DNA from: an uncultured Mycoplasmatota bacterium
Lineage (GTDB): Bacteria > Bacillota_I > Bacilli_A > RF39 > UBA660
Length of the DNA: 53,550 nt
Direction of reading: 5' to 3'
NCBI GenBank assembly: GCA_900552495.1
Contig: URZY01000011.1
Coordinates: forward strand, 1-53,550
Positions 8,162-16,197 of this stretch are shown one piece after another. Numbering within the stretch: position 1 is the first letter of the stretch; every line of letters begins with the position of its first letter. Under the pieces are notes generated by a model. It searched no databases. It had not been told where the DNA came from and saw nothing but the letters and a program-made list of their open reading frames with translations. Made by a program: the position numbers and the translations under genes.

Positions 8162-10279
8162 TTAATCAGGAACAACAGTGGGATATAGTGTTGCCCAATT
8201 TTTACAGCCATTTCTATTTTTCCCTGGACAATATTTAGAAGTCCCTACTCTAACTATTTTTCCATAGTTCCAACAAACTCCACAATAGCCATAATATGCA
8301 GTTGGGTGATATGTTCCACATGACAGTGTCCAATTGCATGGTTTTAGGGTTGTCCCCAATACACCTACACTATGAGTATGAGAAGGTGGGCCACAACTCT
8401 TTCCAGTCTCACAACTTGCAGATGTTTGATATGATGAACCACAATTAGCGCCTGTGTAATTACTCTTTTTCTGACAAGTACGATATTTAGTACCAGTACC
8501 GCAGCTACCTTGACAACTGCCATAATTACCACATTCTTCTCTAGTGCTACTACATTGATCTACTATATTAATTCTAGTTGTTTTGCTAGTAGAACAGTTC
8601 CCAGCAACATCACATAAACTTATATACACATCTTGATTCCTAATAGCAGAGAAGTTGGTTGTCGTGAATGGAGATTTATTAGAATTAGCATAATCTGTCC
8701 AAGAACTATTATCATATGAATAGCGCCATTTGGCTAAGCCTGAGCCTCCACTATCACTACCAGATAATGTCAAAGCAAATGGACTGGCAGTTGCATTTCC
8801 ACCACTCGGATTGGAAATGTTACTAATAGTTGGGGCTGTCTTATCAATTTTTACAGAACCGGCGCTCTTAAATGCCGAAACATTTCCAGCATTATCTTCT
8901 GCAACAATAAATACTTCATTATTTCTTGCTGCTGACCAAATACCACTTACGGATGTTTTATTATCTGTATTCCAATCGCTATACTTAGTGGCTGTTGAAC
9001 TAGCTGTATAGGTATAATAAATTTTTTTAATACCCGATTTATTATCACTTGCTTTAGCAGTAATTGTAACGTTACTATTAGTCCATTTACTACCACTACT
9101 ATTGGTTGTAGAGTCAATAGTAGGTTTTGTTTTATCAATCATTATTTTCCCAACTGGTGTTATGTCGGATTGATTTCCGGCTTTATCAACGGCAATTAAG
9201 TACACGTTATTTTCTCTTTCGGCTGTCCAAGTTCCAGCAACAGATAAATTATTCCCTGAAGGCGTTTTTTTATTCCAATCCTCTAGTAATCCTGATTGAG
9301 CATTAGAATTTGAATATGTGTAATAAATTTTTGTTACCCCTGAATGTGAGTCGGTTGCTGAGGCTGTTATTTCAACTGAAGAGTTAGTCCATACACCATC
9401 TTTACTATTTGATTTGCTAGTAATAACTGGTTTGGTATTGTCTAATTTAAATATATTTGATTTTACTGTTGTTTGGGTCATATAAATACCATTAGCATCG
9501 CGGACCTCGTTAGTCTTAATAATTAATGTATATTCACCTGTTACACTTTGTGGTACTTCAATAGTTGTAGTTAATGGATTAGTAGTAGTTCCTTCACCAC
9601 GTTTATTTTTAAAATCCTTTGTTTTAAAGGCTAATGAACTTTCGGCTGTCCCGGCTTTTTGCCAAGCATACTGGATTTTAGTATTTTCAGCTAGACCATA
9701 TAAATCACTTACTTTAACAGTAACTTTATCTGGATTACCAGATTTTTTTCCGTTATACCAATCGTGACTATCTGGAGTAATAGTTACCCCTGGTCCTTCT
9801 TCATCCATTTTGGTTCCATCACAAATTCCTTCACCGGGAATTGTTTTTTCATATAAAGTTTTACCATTTTTGTCAACACATTTAATGGCTACTTGATATG
9901 AGTAATTTTCATTTGATTTTAAAACTTTAACATATGTTAGTGGTGTTTTTCCATCGGCGGCATAGGTATTACAATTTGCACCATCTATCTTTATGTCTTT
10001 AGCAAGATTTTTACTCTTTAGTTCAGAATATGGAATGTCATAACATCCACTAGTATTGTTTCCAAACATATCTTTAGCATATGAATCAGTATACAATTTT
10101 CCACTTGATATTAGTGACTCAGCATACTTATCATACTTGGTTGTCTTATTATCATTTTGAAGATTCAACACTTGGGGAATAGCGATAGCTAATATAATTC
10201 CAAGTATTGTTATGGCAACCAATAGTTCTACTAAAGTGAACCCCTTTTTTTCTTTCTTCTTTTTTTTGTTAGTTTTCAT
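8162..10279 (-). CDS. Pseudopilin-like surface protein with Ig-like domains and a TSP1-like motif
   Basis: 705 residues. The leader is unusually basic (MKTNKKKKKEKKG) and then FTLVELLVAIT, so cleavage is after G13. The head domain (about 35-160) shares SGCYDIPYS and TYAADGKTPLTYVKV with the 864-residue paralogue. Residues about 165-560 are Ig-like repeats with YTYS and AGN signatures. One cysteine-rich TSP1-like unit (GNYGSCQGSCGTGTKYRTC) follows near 595-640 and the C-terminus is a Cys/His/Trp-rich tail (TLSCGTYHPTAYYGYC). The start has a GAAGGTGAG site. A 98-bp stretch is almost identical to the paralogue. Probably a surface fibre or adhesin subunit. Confidence 0.85.
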   Translation of the reverse strand: MKTNKKKKKEKKGFTLVELLVAITILGIILAIAIPQVLNLQNDNKTTKYDKYAESLISSGKLYTDSYAKDMFGNNTSGCYDIPYSELKSKNLAKDIKIDGANCNTYAADGKTPLTYVKVLKSNENYSYQVAIKCVDKNGKTLYEKTIPGEGICDGTKMDEEGPGVTITPDSHDWYNGKKSGNPDKVTVKVSDLYGLAENTKIQYAWQKAGTAESSLAFKTKDFKNKRGEGTTTNPLTTTIEVPQSVTGEYTLIIKTNEVRDANGIYMTQTTVKSNIFKLDNTKPVITSKSNSKDGVWTNSSVEITASATDSHSGVTKIYYTYSNSNAQSGLLEDWNKKTPSGNNLSVAGTWTAERENNVYLIAVDKAGNQSDITPVGKIMIDKTKPTIDSTTNSSGSKWTNSNVTITAKASDNKSGIKKIYYTYTASSTATKYSDWNTDNKTSVSGIWSAARNNEVFIVAEDNAGNVSAFKSAGSVKIDKTAPTISNISNPSGGNATASPFALTLSGSDSGGSGLAKWRYSYDNSSWTDYANSNKSPFTTTNFSAIRNQDVYISLCDVAGNCSTSKTTRINIVDQCSSTREECGNYGSCQGSCGTGTKYRTCQKKSNYTGANCGSSYQTSASCETGKSCGPPSHTHSVGVLGTTLKPCNWTLSCGTYHPTAYYGYCGVCWNYGKIVRVGTSKYCPGKNRNGCKNWATLYPTVVPD
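8640..8737. repeat. 98-bp block nearly identical to 4827-4924
   Basis: The 98 bases differ from the equivalent block of the 864-residue paralogue at one position only (T/A at the 33rd base), while flanking DNA differs much more. Both blocks encode the same AKWRYSYDNSSWTDY stretch. It looks like recent gene conversion or a recombination tract. Confidence 0.8.
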
Positions 10280-10308
10280 GACTCACCTTCTATACTTTTA
10301 CAATAACA

Positions 10309-10337
10309 ATTTTAGCATCTATATTTTATTTTGTCTA
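10309..10337 (-). promoter_or_regulatory. Promoter TAGACA-17-TAAAAT of the 705-residue pseudopilin-like gene
   Basis: TAGACA (10332-10337), 17 nt, TAAAAT (10309-10314) on the minus strand, about 30 bp before the start codon. It lies just beyond the rpmF terminator. Confidence 0.6.
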
Positions 10338-10348
10338 GGCAATAAAAA

Positions 10349-10385
10349 AAAAGAATTGTCCCTTTTTGAGGTGGTAATTCTTTTT
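10349..10385 (-). terminator. Intrinsic terminator of the yceD-rpmF operon
   Basis: AAAAGAATT (10349-10357) and AATTCTTTT (10376-10384) pair around an inner CCT/AGG. A nine-T tract follows on the minus strand. A second A/T-only inverted repeat (TTTTTTTG-TAAA-CAAAAAAA) lies between this and the rpmF stop. Confidence 0.75.
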
Positions 10386-10411
10386 TGTTTTTTTGTAAAC
10401 AAAAAAAGCTA

Positions 10412-10621
10412 TTATTCAGCTTCTTTTACTTCTACTACTTTGTTTCCTTTGTAGTTTCCACACTTAGCGCAAACTCTATGTGGTTTAATCATTTCACCAC
10501 AACTTGGACATTTTGTCATACCAGGAACTTCCATAGCATTATGACTTCTTCTCATTCTCTTTCTTGTTTTTGAAACTTTACGGAAAGGAACAGCGAACAT
10601 TTGAATGTCTAATTTCATCAT
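10412..10621 (-). CDS. rpmF: 50S ribosomal protein L32
   Basis: 69 residues. The body AVPFRKVSKTRKRMRRSH is the family signature, followed by the zinc-ribbon cysteines CPSCG (39-43) and CAKCG. The usual protein begins M-A-V-P; here the reading frame adds MMKLDIQMF before AVP. The ribosome binding site (GAGGAG, 7 nt before ATG 10621) serves the longer form and none precedes the internal ATG at 10600, so the extension looks real. It follows yceD by 4 bp, the standard arrangement. Confidence 0.97.
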   Translation of the reverse strand: MMKLDIQMFAVPFRKVSKTRKRMRRSHNAMEVPGMTKCPSCGEMIKPHRVCAKCGNYKGNKVVEVKEAE

Positions 10622-10625
10622 ATTA

Positions 10626-11111
10626 TCACTCCTCTTTGAAATCTTTTAATAACTCACTGAATGGATTATTCGATGATGATAGTTCATCTTCACTTATTAG
10701 TTTCCATCCATCCCCATGAAATTTACTGAGATCTTTAACCTTAGTAAACTGTAAGGGGATCTCTAGTACAATATTTTCCCACAAAAACTGAAATATATCA
10801 AGTGTATTTTCACTTTTTTTGCAATTTTCTTCAAGAATGTCATCATACTCTATAGAAAATGGATATTCTATTGGCTCTAGAGAAATTGAATCTGCTAAAG
10901 TCATACTACCTGTGATAGTACAGGCGATATAATCACTGTATTCTTCTACATCATCTTCTGATGCTCCTCTATATACTTTACCTGTTGTTTTAATGTTATT
11001 TAAGGCTAAGACGTCCGTACCTTGATAATATTCAGAGGGAATAGTATATTCATTAGAAATATCTATTTCTGATACTGTTCCACTATGTAATAAACTTAAA
11101 TCTATTTCCAT
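10626..11111 (-). CDS. yceD: YceD/DUF177 family protein
   Basis: 161 residues. Members of this family lie directly upstream of rpmF across bacteria, as here (4-bp gap), and are linked to 23S rRNA accumulation; the precise action is not settled. The sequence shows the family's two-part beta layout with a central I-T-G-x-M-T-L-x-D segment (TITGSMTLADSIS, about 88-100) and the conserved 'PLQF' region near residue 135. The zinc-type cysteines seen in some homologues are absent. Start ATG follows GAAAGAGGT. Confidence 0.85.
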   Translation of the reverse strand: MEIDLSLLHSGTVSEIDISNEYTIPSEYYQGTDVLALNNIKTTGKVYRGASEDDVEEYSDYIACTITGSMTLADSISLEPIEYPFSIEYDDILEENCKKSENTLDIFQFLWENIVLEIPLQFTKVKDLSKFHGDGWKLISEDELSSSNNPFSELLKDFKEE

Positions 11112-11125
11112 ATTATGACCTCTTT

Positions 11126-11710
11126 CTATTTAACTGCTACCATGGTATCATTTTCAACTACTTGGATTAACCCATGATAGTGATGATTACTACCACTTGG
11201 GAGACTGCTCTCATTATTAACCCAAATTCTGATAGTATATTTGTTTTCGGCTAAAGCTTTAGATGTTTCTTTTATCAATACTCCATCTTTTAAATCAGAT
11301 AATTTATAAACGACGGTTTCTTCACCGGCTTTTTTGATAGAGATTCTTATTTCCTCACGTGGGATAGCAATTTCTGAGCAGTCGTCTTCTAGGGTTTTAT
11401 CAGCATTATCTACTAGAATTATTTTATATTTAACGGGTTCGGTTAAGTTATTAGTAATCGTCAAAGTATGGCCCATTGATGCTAATCCTACAGCGTCAGT
11501 AAGTGGTGTTACTTTAGTAATATTTAACTCTTCTCCTTCATCTTCATGAAAAGTTATATCAAGTGATTCAGAACTATAATCAATGTTTGTGGAATCATTA
11601 AATGCATAGTAAATATATCTAGTTGAAAAAATAGCTAGTATTAAAATAAAGGTAATGATTACCGTATTTTTAATTAATTCTTTTTTACGATTTATTTTAT
11701 TGTAATACAT
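11126..11710 (-). CDS. Single-pass membrane protein of unknown function
   Basis: 194 residues. Residues about 13-33 are a membrane anchor after a basic N-terminus (MYYNKINRKKELIK), leaving an extracellular beta-rich domain. LASMGHTLTITNNLTEPVKY (about 77-96) resembles an Ig/CARDB-type strand pair, and the end (NKYTIRIWVNNESS) is like TasA/camelysin-type or pilus-associated beta domains. No catalytic motif. It sits 14 bp upstream of yceD in the same direction, so it is probably co-transcribed with the L32 operon, an uncommon neighbour. I cannot assign a function. Confidence 0.65.
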   Translation of the reverse strand: MYYNKINRKKELIKNTVIITFILILAIFSTRYIYYAFNDSTNIDYSSESLDITFHEDEGEELNITKVTPLTDAVGLASMGHTLTITNNLTEPVKYKIILVDNADKTLEDDCSEIAIPREEIRISIKKAGEETVVYKLSDLKDGVLIKETSKALAENKYTIRIWVNNESSLPSGSNHHYHGLIQVVENDTMVAVK

Positions 11711-11780
11711 AGTACACCTCTTTTGTTTTGTTCTTACTTTTTGTTAGGACTTTATTAATACCTACTTAATTATAAATGCT

Positions 11781-12710
11781 TTACTCTGTTTTCGCAAGTG
11801 TTTCTTCCGGCTTAGAAGTTTCTAAGGCTTTACTAATAATAATTTTGGCAGTTTCTAAAGTGTCACAGCAAGCAAGGAATCTTGTGGCATGACAAAAAGT
11901 TAAGCCTTTAATACCAGATATTTCTTCAAGTTGTTTATTTTCAAGACCTGCCCATTCTTCTGGAAAATCCCACCTTTTTGTATGATCTTCTTGGGTTAAT
12001 GGAACTGTTTTTATACCATAGCCGCCACGATTTGAGGGATAAACAACAAAATATATATCATTAGCACTCTCTTCTGATAAAAGGGTTTGTTCATATGGCA
12101 TATATTCATCTAAAAACAAAGTATGATTTTCTTTTTTTTCTAAAGCCAATAATACTTCTGCTTTAGCTGTAACTTTACCAATTACGGATAATAGTTCTTC
12201 TTCAATAAGAACCTTAGCAAAAGAAACAGCTTTTTGAAATTGAATAGAAACATCTTGATTACTTTTATATCCCGGATTAAATAATTTAAATATATCACTT
12301 AAAGTCTTTACTTTATATGGGGCTTCTATTTTAGGAAAAACACCATTATCATCTGCATCAATAGCTTCAATAAAATCTTTATCAAAGTAAGTAAATACAT
12401 CTTCTATGTTTTCAACATTTCTCTTTTTTAGAAATTCTCTTCCAAAGTGCTTCCAAATTAATCCAAATGAACAATATTTGATTCCATTTTCCCTTATGGC
12501 AGCGTCTTCTTGATGGTGATCAAATTCTTTTCGCCCAATATCGTAAACTAAAACGTCTTTATCTAATTCTGTTGGAATGGATGGTGTTCTATAAACTTTT
12601 ATATTTCCATATAGTAAATCAAAGAAAGCTGTCGAAAATATTTCATCAGCATGCATTGTTCCACTATGTGTTATAAATTTGGCCTCTTCTATGTTTTTTA
12701 CTAATTCCAT
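11781..12710 (-). CDS. MYG1 family metal-dependent hydrolase/exonuclease
   Basis: 309 residues, full length for the bacterial MYG1 (UPF0160) family, a DHH-phosphoesterase-like group whose eukaryotic member is a 3'-5' RNA exonuclease. The metal-binding motifs are visible: THSGTMHADEIFS (15-27) supplies H and D ligands, and VYDIGRKEFDHHQ (about 55-67) holds the DHH-like triad. A later conserved segment is ITGIKGLTFCHATRFLA-like near 265-280 (here SGIKGLTFCHATRF). The ATG follows AGAGGTGGAG. It has an extended -10 promoter (TGTTATAAT) just behind the GH25 terminator, so it is a single-gene unit. Confidence 0.9.
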   Translation of the reverse strand: MELVKNIEEAKFITHSGTMHADEIFSTAFFDLLYGNIKVYRTPSIPTELDKDVLVYDIGRKEFDHHQEDAAIRENGIKYCSFGLIWKHFGREFLKKRNVENIEDVFTYFDKDFIEAIDADDNGVFPKIEAPYKVKTLSDIFKLFNPGYKSNQDVSIQFQKAVSFAKVLIEEELLSVIGKVTAKAEVLLALEKKENHTLFLDEYMPYEQTLLSEESANDIYFVVYPSNRGGYGIKTVPLTQEDHTKRWDFPEEWAGLENKQLEEISGIKGLTFCHATRFLACCDTLETAKIIISKALETSKPEETLAKTE

Positions 12711-12729
12711 ACTCCACCTCTTCTCTCCT

Positions 12730-12735
12730 ATTATA
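12730..12735 (-). promoter_or_regulatory. Extended -10 element for the MYG1 gene
   Basis: TG-T-TATAAT on the minus strand, about 20 bp before the start codon and right after the GH25 terminator. No good -35 is visible, as expected of an extended -10 promoter. Confidence 0.5.
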
Positions 12736-12739
12736 ACAA

Positions 12740-12762
12740 AAACTATTCATTATGAATAGTTT
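12740..12762 (-). terminator. Intrinsic terminator of the GH25/LysM gene
   Basis: A 10-bp perfect stem AAACTATTCA / TGAATAGTTT with a 3-nt loop and a T-rich tail on the minus strand. It touches the stop codon of the gene at 12762. Confidence 0.85.
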
Positions 12763-14522
12763 TATCTTTTGGTTTTAGTTTGTTTTTTTTCGTGAACTTT
12801 ATTTTTCTTTTTCTTTCTTAAAGCGCCAAAGATTCCAGCTCCGGCAGCAGCAACTCCAACAGCTGTTGCAGCTCCTCCGACTAAAGTTTGATCAATTCGT
12901 GTAAACTCCTTGCTTTGGTCAGCAATAGTTTGTTCTCCAACTATTTCTTTGGCTGTATAATCATAATAACTGTAATTTATATCTAGGTGTCCCTGGCCAT
13001 TACCTGCTCCGGCCCCAGTCGCACTATCAGTAGCTTGAATGATCGTTGCGTTAGGAATATTTTCTTTCACTGAGGTAGAAGGAACGATGGTGTCTAATGG
13101 CAAACTTCTTGTTTCACCAGTATATTGATCTCCTCCAGCTATCCATACATGCATCTTTTCTGATATATCATAGTCAACTTGACTTTGTAAGAAACGATAG
13201 CCAGATTGATTACAATAAATTCCCGCTTCATATCCAGCTGAAGAAATGGTTTTAGACCAAGTGTCTAGCATTGTTGTTACAGAATCTTTATCTAGACTAG
13301 TACTTAAAGATCCTTCAATATCTAAGTAGACTGGGTAATCAATTCTCTTATTCTTTAATAATTCAAGCGTATAATTAGCCTGTTTTCGTTGGTTTTCGGC
13401 AAATTCTTCCATATCAGTGCAATTTTTTAGTGTAAAGTTATTATAGCAATATACTCCTAATGGTATATTGTGTTGACTAGCATTTAAAGCATTAGACTCG
13501 AAGGTTGCATCTTCGCTTAAACCTTGAGAAGAACGAATAATAACAAACTCAAAATTTTCTTGGAGTTTATCCCAATCAATATCACTACCTTGTGCATACG
13601 ATAAGTCACAACCTCTTAATGGTTCAGTTAATGCTTGATAAGTGACATCTAGATTTGAAGCAACCACGTTATCAACAATTGAAGGAATTCTTATATATGT
13701 CCCTGGAACGATATCTTTTCTAGTTAAATCATTAAATTGCAATAATTCGTTAACACTCATGCCATATTTTAAGGCAATATCAGTTATATCCTCTTCAAAT
13801 CCGACCTCATAAGTACCATCATTTAGAAGTCGGGTTTTATCATTTAAGTTATTTCTATTAATGACAGTACTTAAATCTTGGCTAGATCTTATATTTCCAG
13901 ATAGATCCTGATAGATGTTGTACGATCCATCATACTTAATTTGCTCATCATCCATAACTAAATAAGCATCATATTCTGTAATTTTACAATACTTTTTCAC
14001 ACGTGTTAAATTCGTATCCGTTCCATAGAGACCAACATAAATATTATTCGCAGAGCATTTTTCAACGAAATCTTTGATGAGCTTAGTTTTCATTTCATTA
14101 TTTAAATCATCATTTTCAATAATCCGATTAATATCTAAGTAGACAGGAAAATTAATGTCATATTTCCGGATTAAATTTTTGACATATTCAACATCATCGT
14201 AGATTGATGACTCATCAGCCGAATCAGAAGAAATAATAACACCTAGCGTAATGTCGTGATCATTACAGTATTTTGCTTTTACATTATCAAAATGTGTTCG
14301 AACAGAATCGTGATCACCCATATCTAAAATAACAAAATCTTCTTCGTCTAAGCCGAAGTTTATAATTGGATTAATATCTGAATGTCCAATTTGATTCTCG
14401 ATGGTTGGCTTTGTCTCTTGGGCTGATTTATAATTCTTATAAGCTACGGCTGACCCACCTAACGCTAGTGTTCCTGTTAATAGTAAGGCAATTGCCTTTT
14501 TATTTAATTTTAATTTACTCAT
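12762..14522 (-). CDS. Membrane-anchored GH25 muramidase with a degenerate second GH25 domain and LysM
   Basis: 586 residues. A signal/anchor (residues 9-27) leads to a GH25-like domain (about 55-225) in which the catalytic D-x-E is VYLDINR, so the acid is lost. A LysM module follows (about 237-283: TDIALKYGMSVNELLQFNDL). The second GH25 domain (about 300-530) is complete: GCDLSYAQG start, YPVYLDIEG with the D-x-E pair, and the late IQATDSATG/DINYSYYD segment. The C-terminus is a small hydrophobic segment (VGGAATAVGVAAAGAGIFGA) and a very basic tail, like an anchor. It likely cleaves peptidoglycan glycan strands at the outer membrane face, with the first domain acting as a binding domain. Confidence 0.88.
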   Translation of the reverse strand: MSKLKLNKKAIALLLTGTLALGGSAVAYKNYKSAQETKPTIENQIGHSDINPIINFGLDEEDFVILDMGDHDSVRTHFDNVKAKYCNDHDITLGVIISSDSADESSIYDDVEYVKNLIRKYDINFPVYLDINRIIENDDLNNEMKTKLIKDFVEKCSANNIYVGLYGTDTNLTRVKKYCKITEYDAYLVMDDEQIKYDGSYNIYQDLSGNIRSSQDLSTVINRNNLNDKTRLLNDGTYEVGFEEDITDIALKYGMSVNELLQFNDLTRKDIVPGTYIRIPSIVDNVVASNLDVTYQALTEPLRGCDLSYAQGSDIDWDKLQENFEFVIIRSSQGLSEDATFESNALNASQHNIPLGVYCYNNFTLKNCTDMEEFAENQRKQANYTLELLKNKRIDYPVYLDIEGSLSTSLDKDSVTTMLDTWSKTISSAGYEAGIYCNQSGYRFLQSQVDYDISEKMHVWIAGGDQYTGETRSLPLDTIVPSTSVKENIPNATIIQATDSATGAGAGNGQGHLDINYSYYDYTAKEIVGEQTIADQSKEFTRIDQTLVGGAATAVGVAAAGAGIFGALRKKKKNKVHEKKQTKTKR

Positions 14523-14557
14523 TCTACCATTCCCCCTATTGCCGAATGTGCGTTCAC

Positions 14558-14586
14558 ATTATACCATATTTTTCTGTTTTTGTAAA
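14558..14586 (-). promoter_or_regulatory. Promoter of the GH25/LysM gene
   Basis: TTTACA (14581-14586), 17 nt, TATAAT (14558-14563) on the minus strand, placed right after the upstream terminator at 14592-14607. Confidence 0.75.
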
Positions 14587-14591
14587 GAAAA

Positions 14592-14607
14592 AGACCTAAA
14601 GTGGTCT
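14592..14607 (-). terminator. Intrinsic terminator of the FAD oxidoreductase pair
   Basis: AGACC (14592-14596) pairs with GGTCT (14603-14607), followed on the minus strand by TTTTTCTTT. It lies 3 bp after the stop at 14611. Confidence 0.65.
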
Positions 14608-14610
14608 ATA

Positions 14611-16197
14611 TTAATAAGGTTGGTAGGTGCTTGCAAGAAACTCAGCTACTTTTATTCCGTCCATAGCAGAGGTGGTTATTCCACCGGCATAACCGGCTCC
14701 TTCACCACAAGGATAGAGACCTTTAATATTAGCCATACCGGAAGTATCACGTATAATTTTGACAGGTGACGAGGTCCTACTTTCGACACCAAGCAAGAGA
14801 GCGTCGTCGGAAGCAAACCCAGCTATTTTTTGATCAAAGTGTTCAATAGCTTCTTTTAAAGCACTATTAATGTAATCAGGAAAAATAGTATTTAAGTTAG
14901 TAAGCGTATATTTTCCTTTGACAATTGGAGTTATTTTTCCAAGTGCGGTTGTTGGAACATTATTTTTATAGTCTTTATATAATTGTAGTGGAATGTTTGT
15001 TTGGCCTGATAAATAAGCTAATTCTTCGAGGTGACGTTGAAAAGCGATGCCAGCTAATGGATCGTGTCCAAAGTCATCTGGTGTGACTGTTACAACTAAG
15101 GCACTATTAGCATTTTCTGTATCTCGCTGATGATTACTCATTCCATTTATAGCCAATCTTTTTTCTTCAGAGGAAGCATTAACCACATAACCACCGGGAC
15201 ACATGCAAAAAGAATAGACTCCTCTTTGTTCTTTTGTTTGATAAGTTAGTTTATAACTGGCTGGTGGTAAAAGATTGGCATATTTTTTGCCATATTGATT
15301 GATATTGATTAAGGTTTGTGGGTGTTCTATCCGAATACCAACGGCAAAAGCTTTACTCGTCATCACTAAACCTTTTAAATGTAACATTTCAAAGGTATCT
15401 CTAGCACTATGTCCAATAGCAAGGACTAGTGCTTCACAAGGAATTATTTCATGATTGTTGACTTCAATACTTATTAGTTTATTATCTTTCGTATTTATTT
15501 TTGTTAACTTTGTATTATAGCGAAATTCGCCACCCATGGCAATTATCTTTTCACGGATATTTTTAACAACGGTTCGTAAAATGTCCGTACCAATATGTGG
15601 TTTGCTTTCATACATTATGTTAGCTGGTGCTCCATTTTCGACGAAGATTTCAAAGACTTTCTTCCCGCGAAAAGCTTTATCTTTCACTAAAGTATTTAGT
15701 TTGCCATCTGAAAAGGTTCCGGCACCACCTTCTCCAAATTGAACATTTGAATCTTTATTTAAGTTCCCCGTTCGCCAAAACTCCTCAATAGTTTTAACTC
15801 GTTCTTCGACCCTTTCACCACGTTCAATAATAATTGGTTGGTAATTATGTTCTGCTAAAAGATAAGCACAAAACAAGCCAGCTGGTCCACTACCAACAAT
15901 GATTGGACGTTCCTTTAAAGGTTGGGTTCCCGATGGGGAAAATTGGTATTCTTCTATTGGGGCTTTAATAATGTCCTTAGAGGTTACTCTTTTTAGTATT
16001 TTATTTTCAGAAGTTATTTTAACATCTACTTCATAAACGTAAAATAATTGATCCTTTTTTCTAGCGTCAAGTGATACTTTAATAATCTTTAGCTCTTGAA
16101 TTTCATTTTCTGATACTTTAAGGCGTTGAGCTACTTTTTTTCTTAATAAGTTTTCATTTGTTGGAAATTCTAATTTTAATTGACGAAGCCTAATCAT
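14611..16197 (-). CDS. FAD-dependent dehydrogenase of the COG2509 family
   Basis: 528 residues from ATG 16195-16197. This start overlaps the upstream stop by 8 nt (ATGATTAG) and is served by GGAGAAGG; longer starts would lie inside the upstream gene. An N-terminal small domain (1-90) precedes the Rossmann FAD site IVGSGPAGLFCAYLL (about 97-111), then VQFGEGGAGTFSDGKL, a family-specific segment, and the closing YPCGEGAGYAGGITTSAMDG near 500. COG2509 members are uncharacterised flavin oxidoreductases, often annotated only as FAD-dependent dehydrogenase. Coupled translation with the next gene suggests related substrates, which is inference. Confidence 0.88.
   Translation of the reverse strand: MIRLRQLKLEFPTNENLLRKKVAQRLKVSENEIQELKIIKVSLDARKKDQLFYVYEVDVKITSENKILKRVTSKDIIKAPIEEYQFSPSGTQPLKERPIIVGSGPAGLFCAYLLAEHNYQPIIIERGERVEERVKTIEEFWRTGNLNKDSNVQFGEGGAGTFSDGKLNTLVKDKAFRGKKVFEIFVENGAPANIMYESKPHIGTDILRTVVKNIREKIIAMGGEFRYNTKLTKINTKDNKLISIEVNNHEIIPCEALVLAIGHSARDTFEMLHLKGLVMTSKAFAVGIRIEHPQTLININQYGKKYANLLPPASYKLTYQTKEQRGVYSFCMCPGGYVVNASSEEKRLAINGMSNHQRDTENANSALVVTVTPDDFGHDPLAGIAFQRHLEELAYLSGQTNIPLQLYKDYKNNVPTTALGKITPIVKGKYTLTNLNTIFPDYINSALKEAIEHFDQKIAGFASDDALLLGVESRTSSPVKIIRDTSGMANIKGLYPCGEGAGYAGGITTSAMDGIKVAEFLASTYQPY

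Noticed and set aside
10590..10621. Phage capsid-like N-terminus (MKLDIQMFA) before L32
   Set aside because: Short chance likeness; the rest is L32 and the neighbour is yceD.
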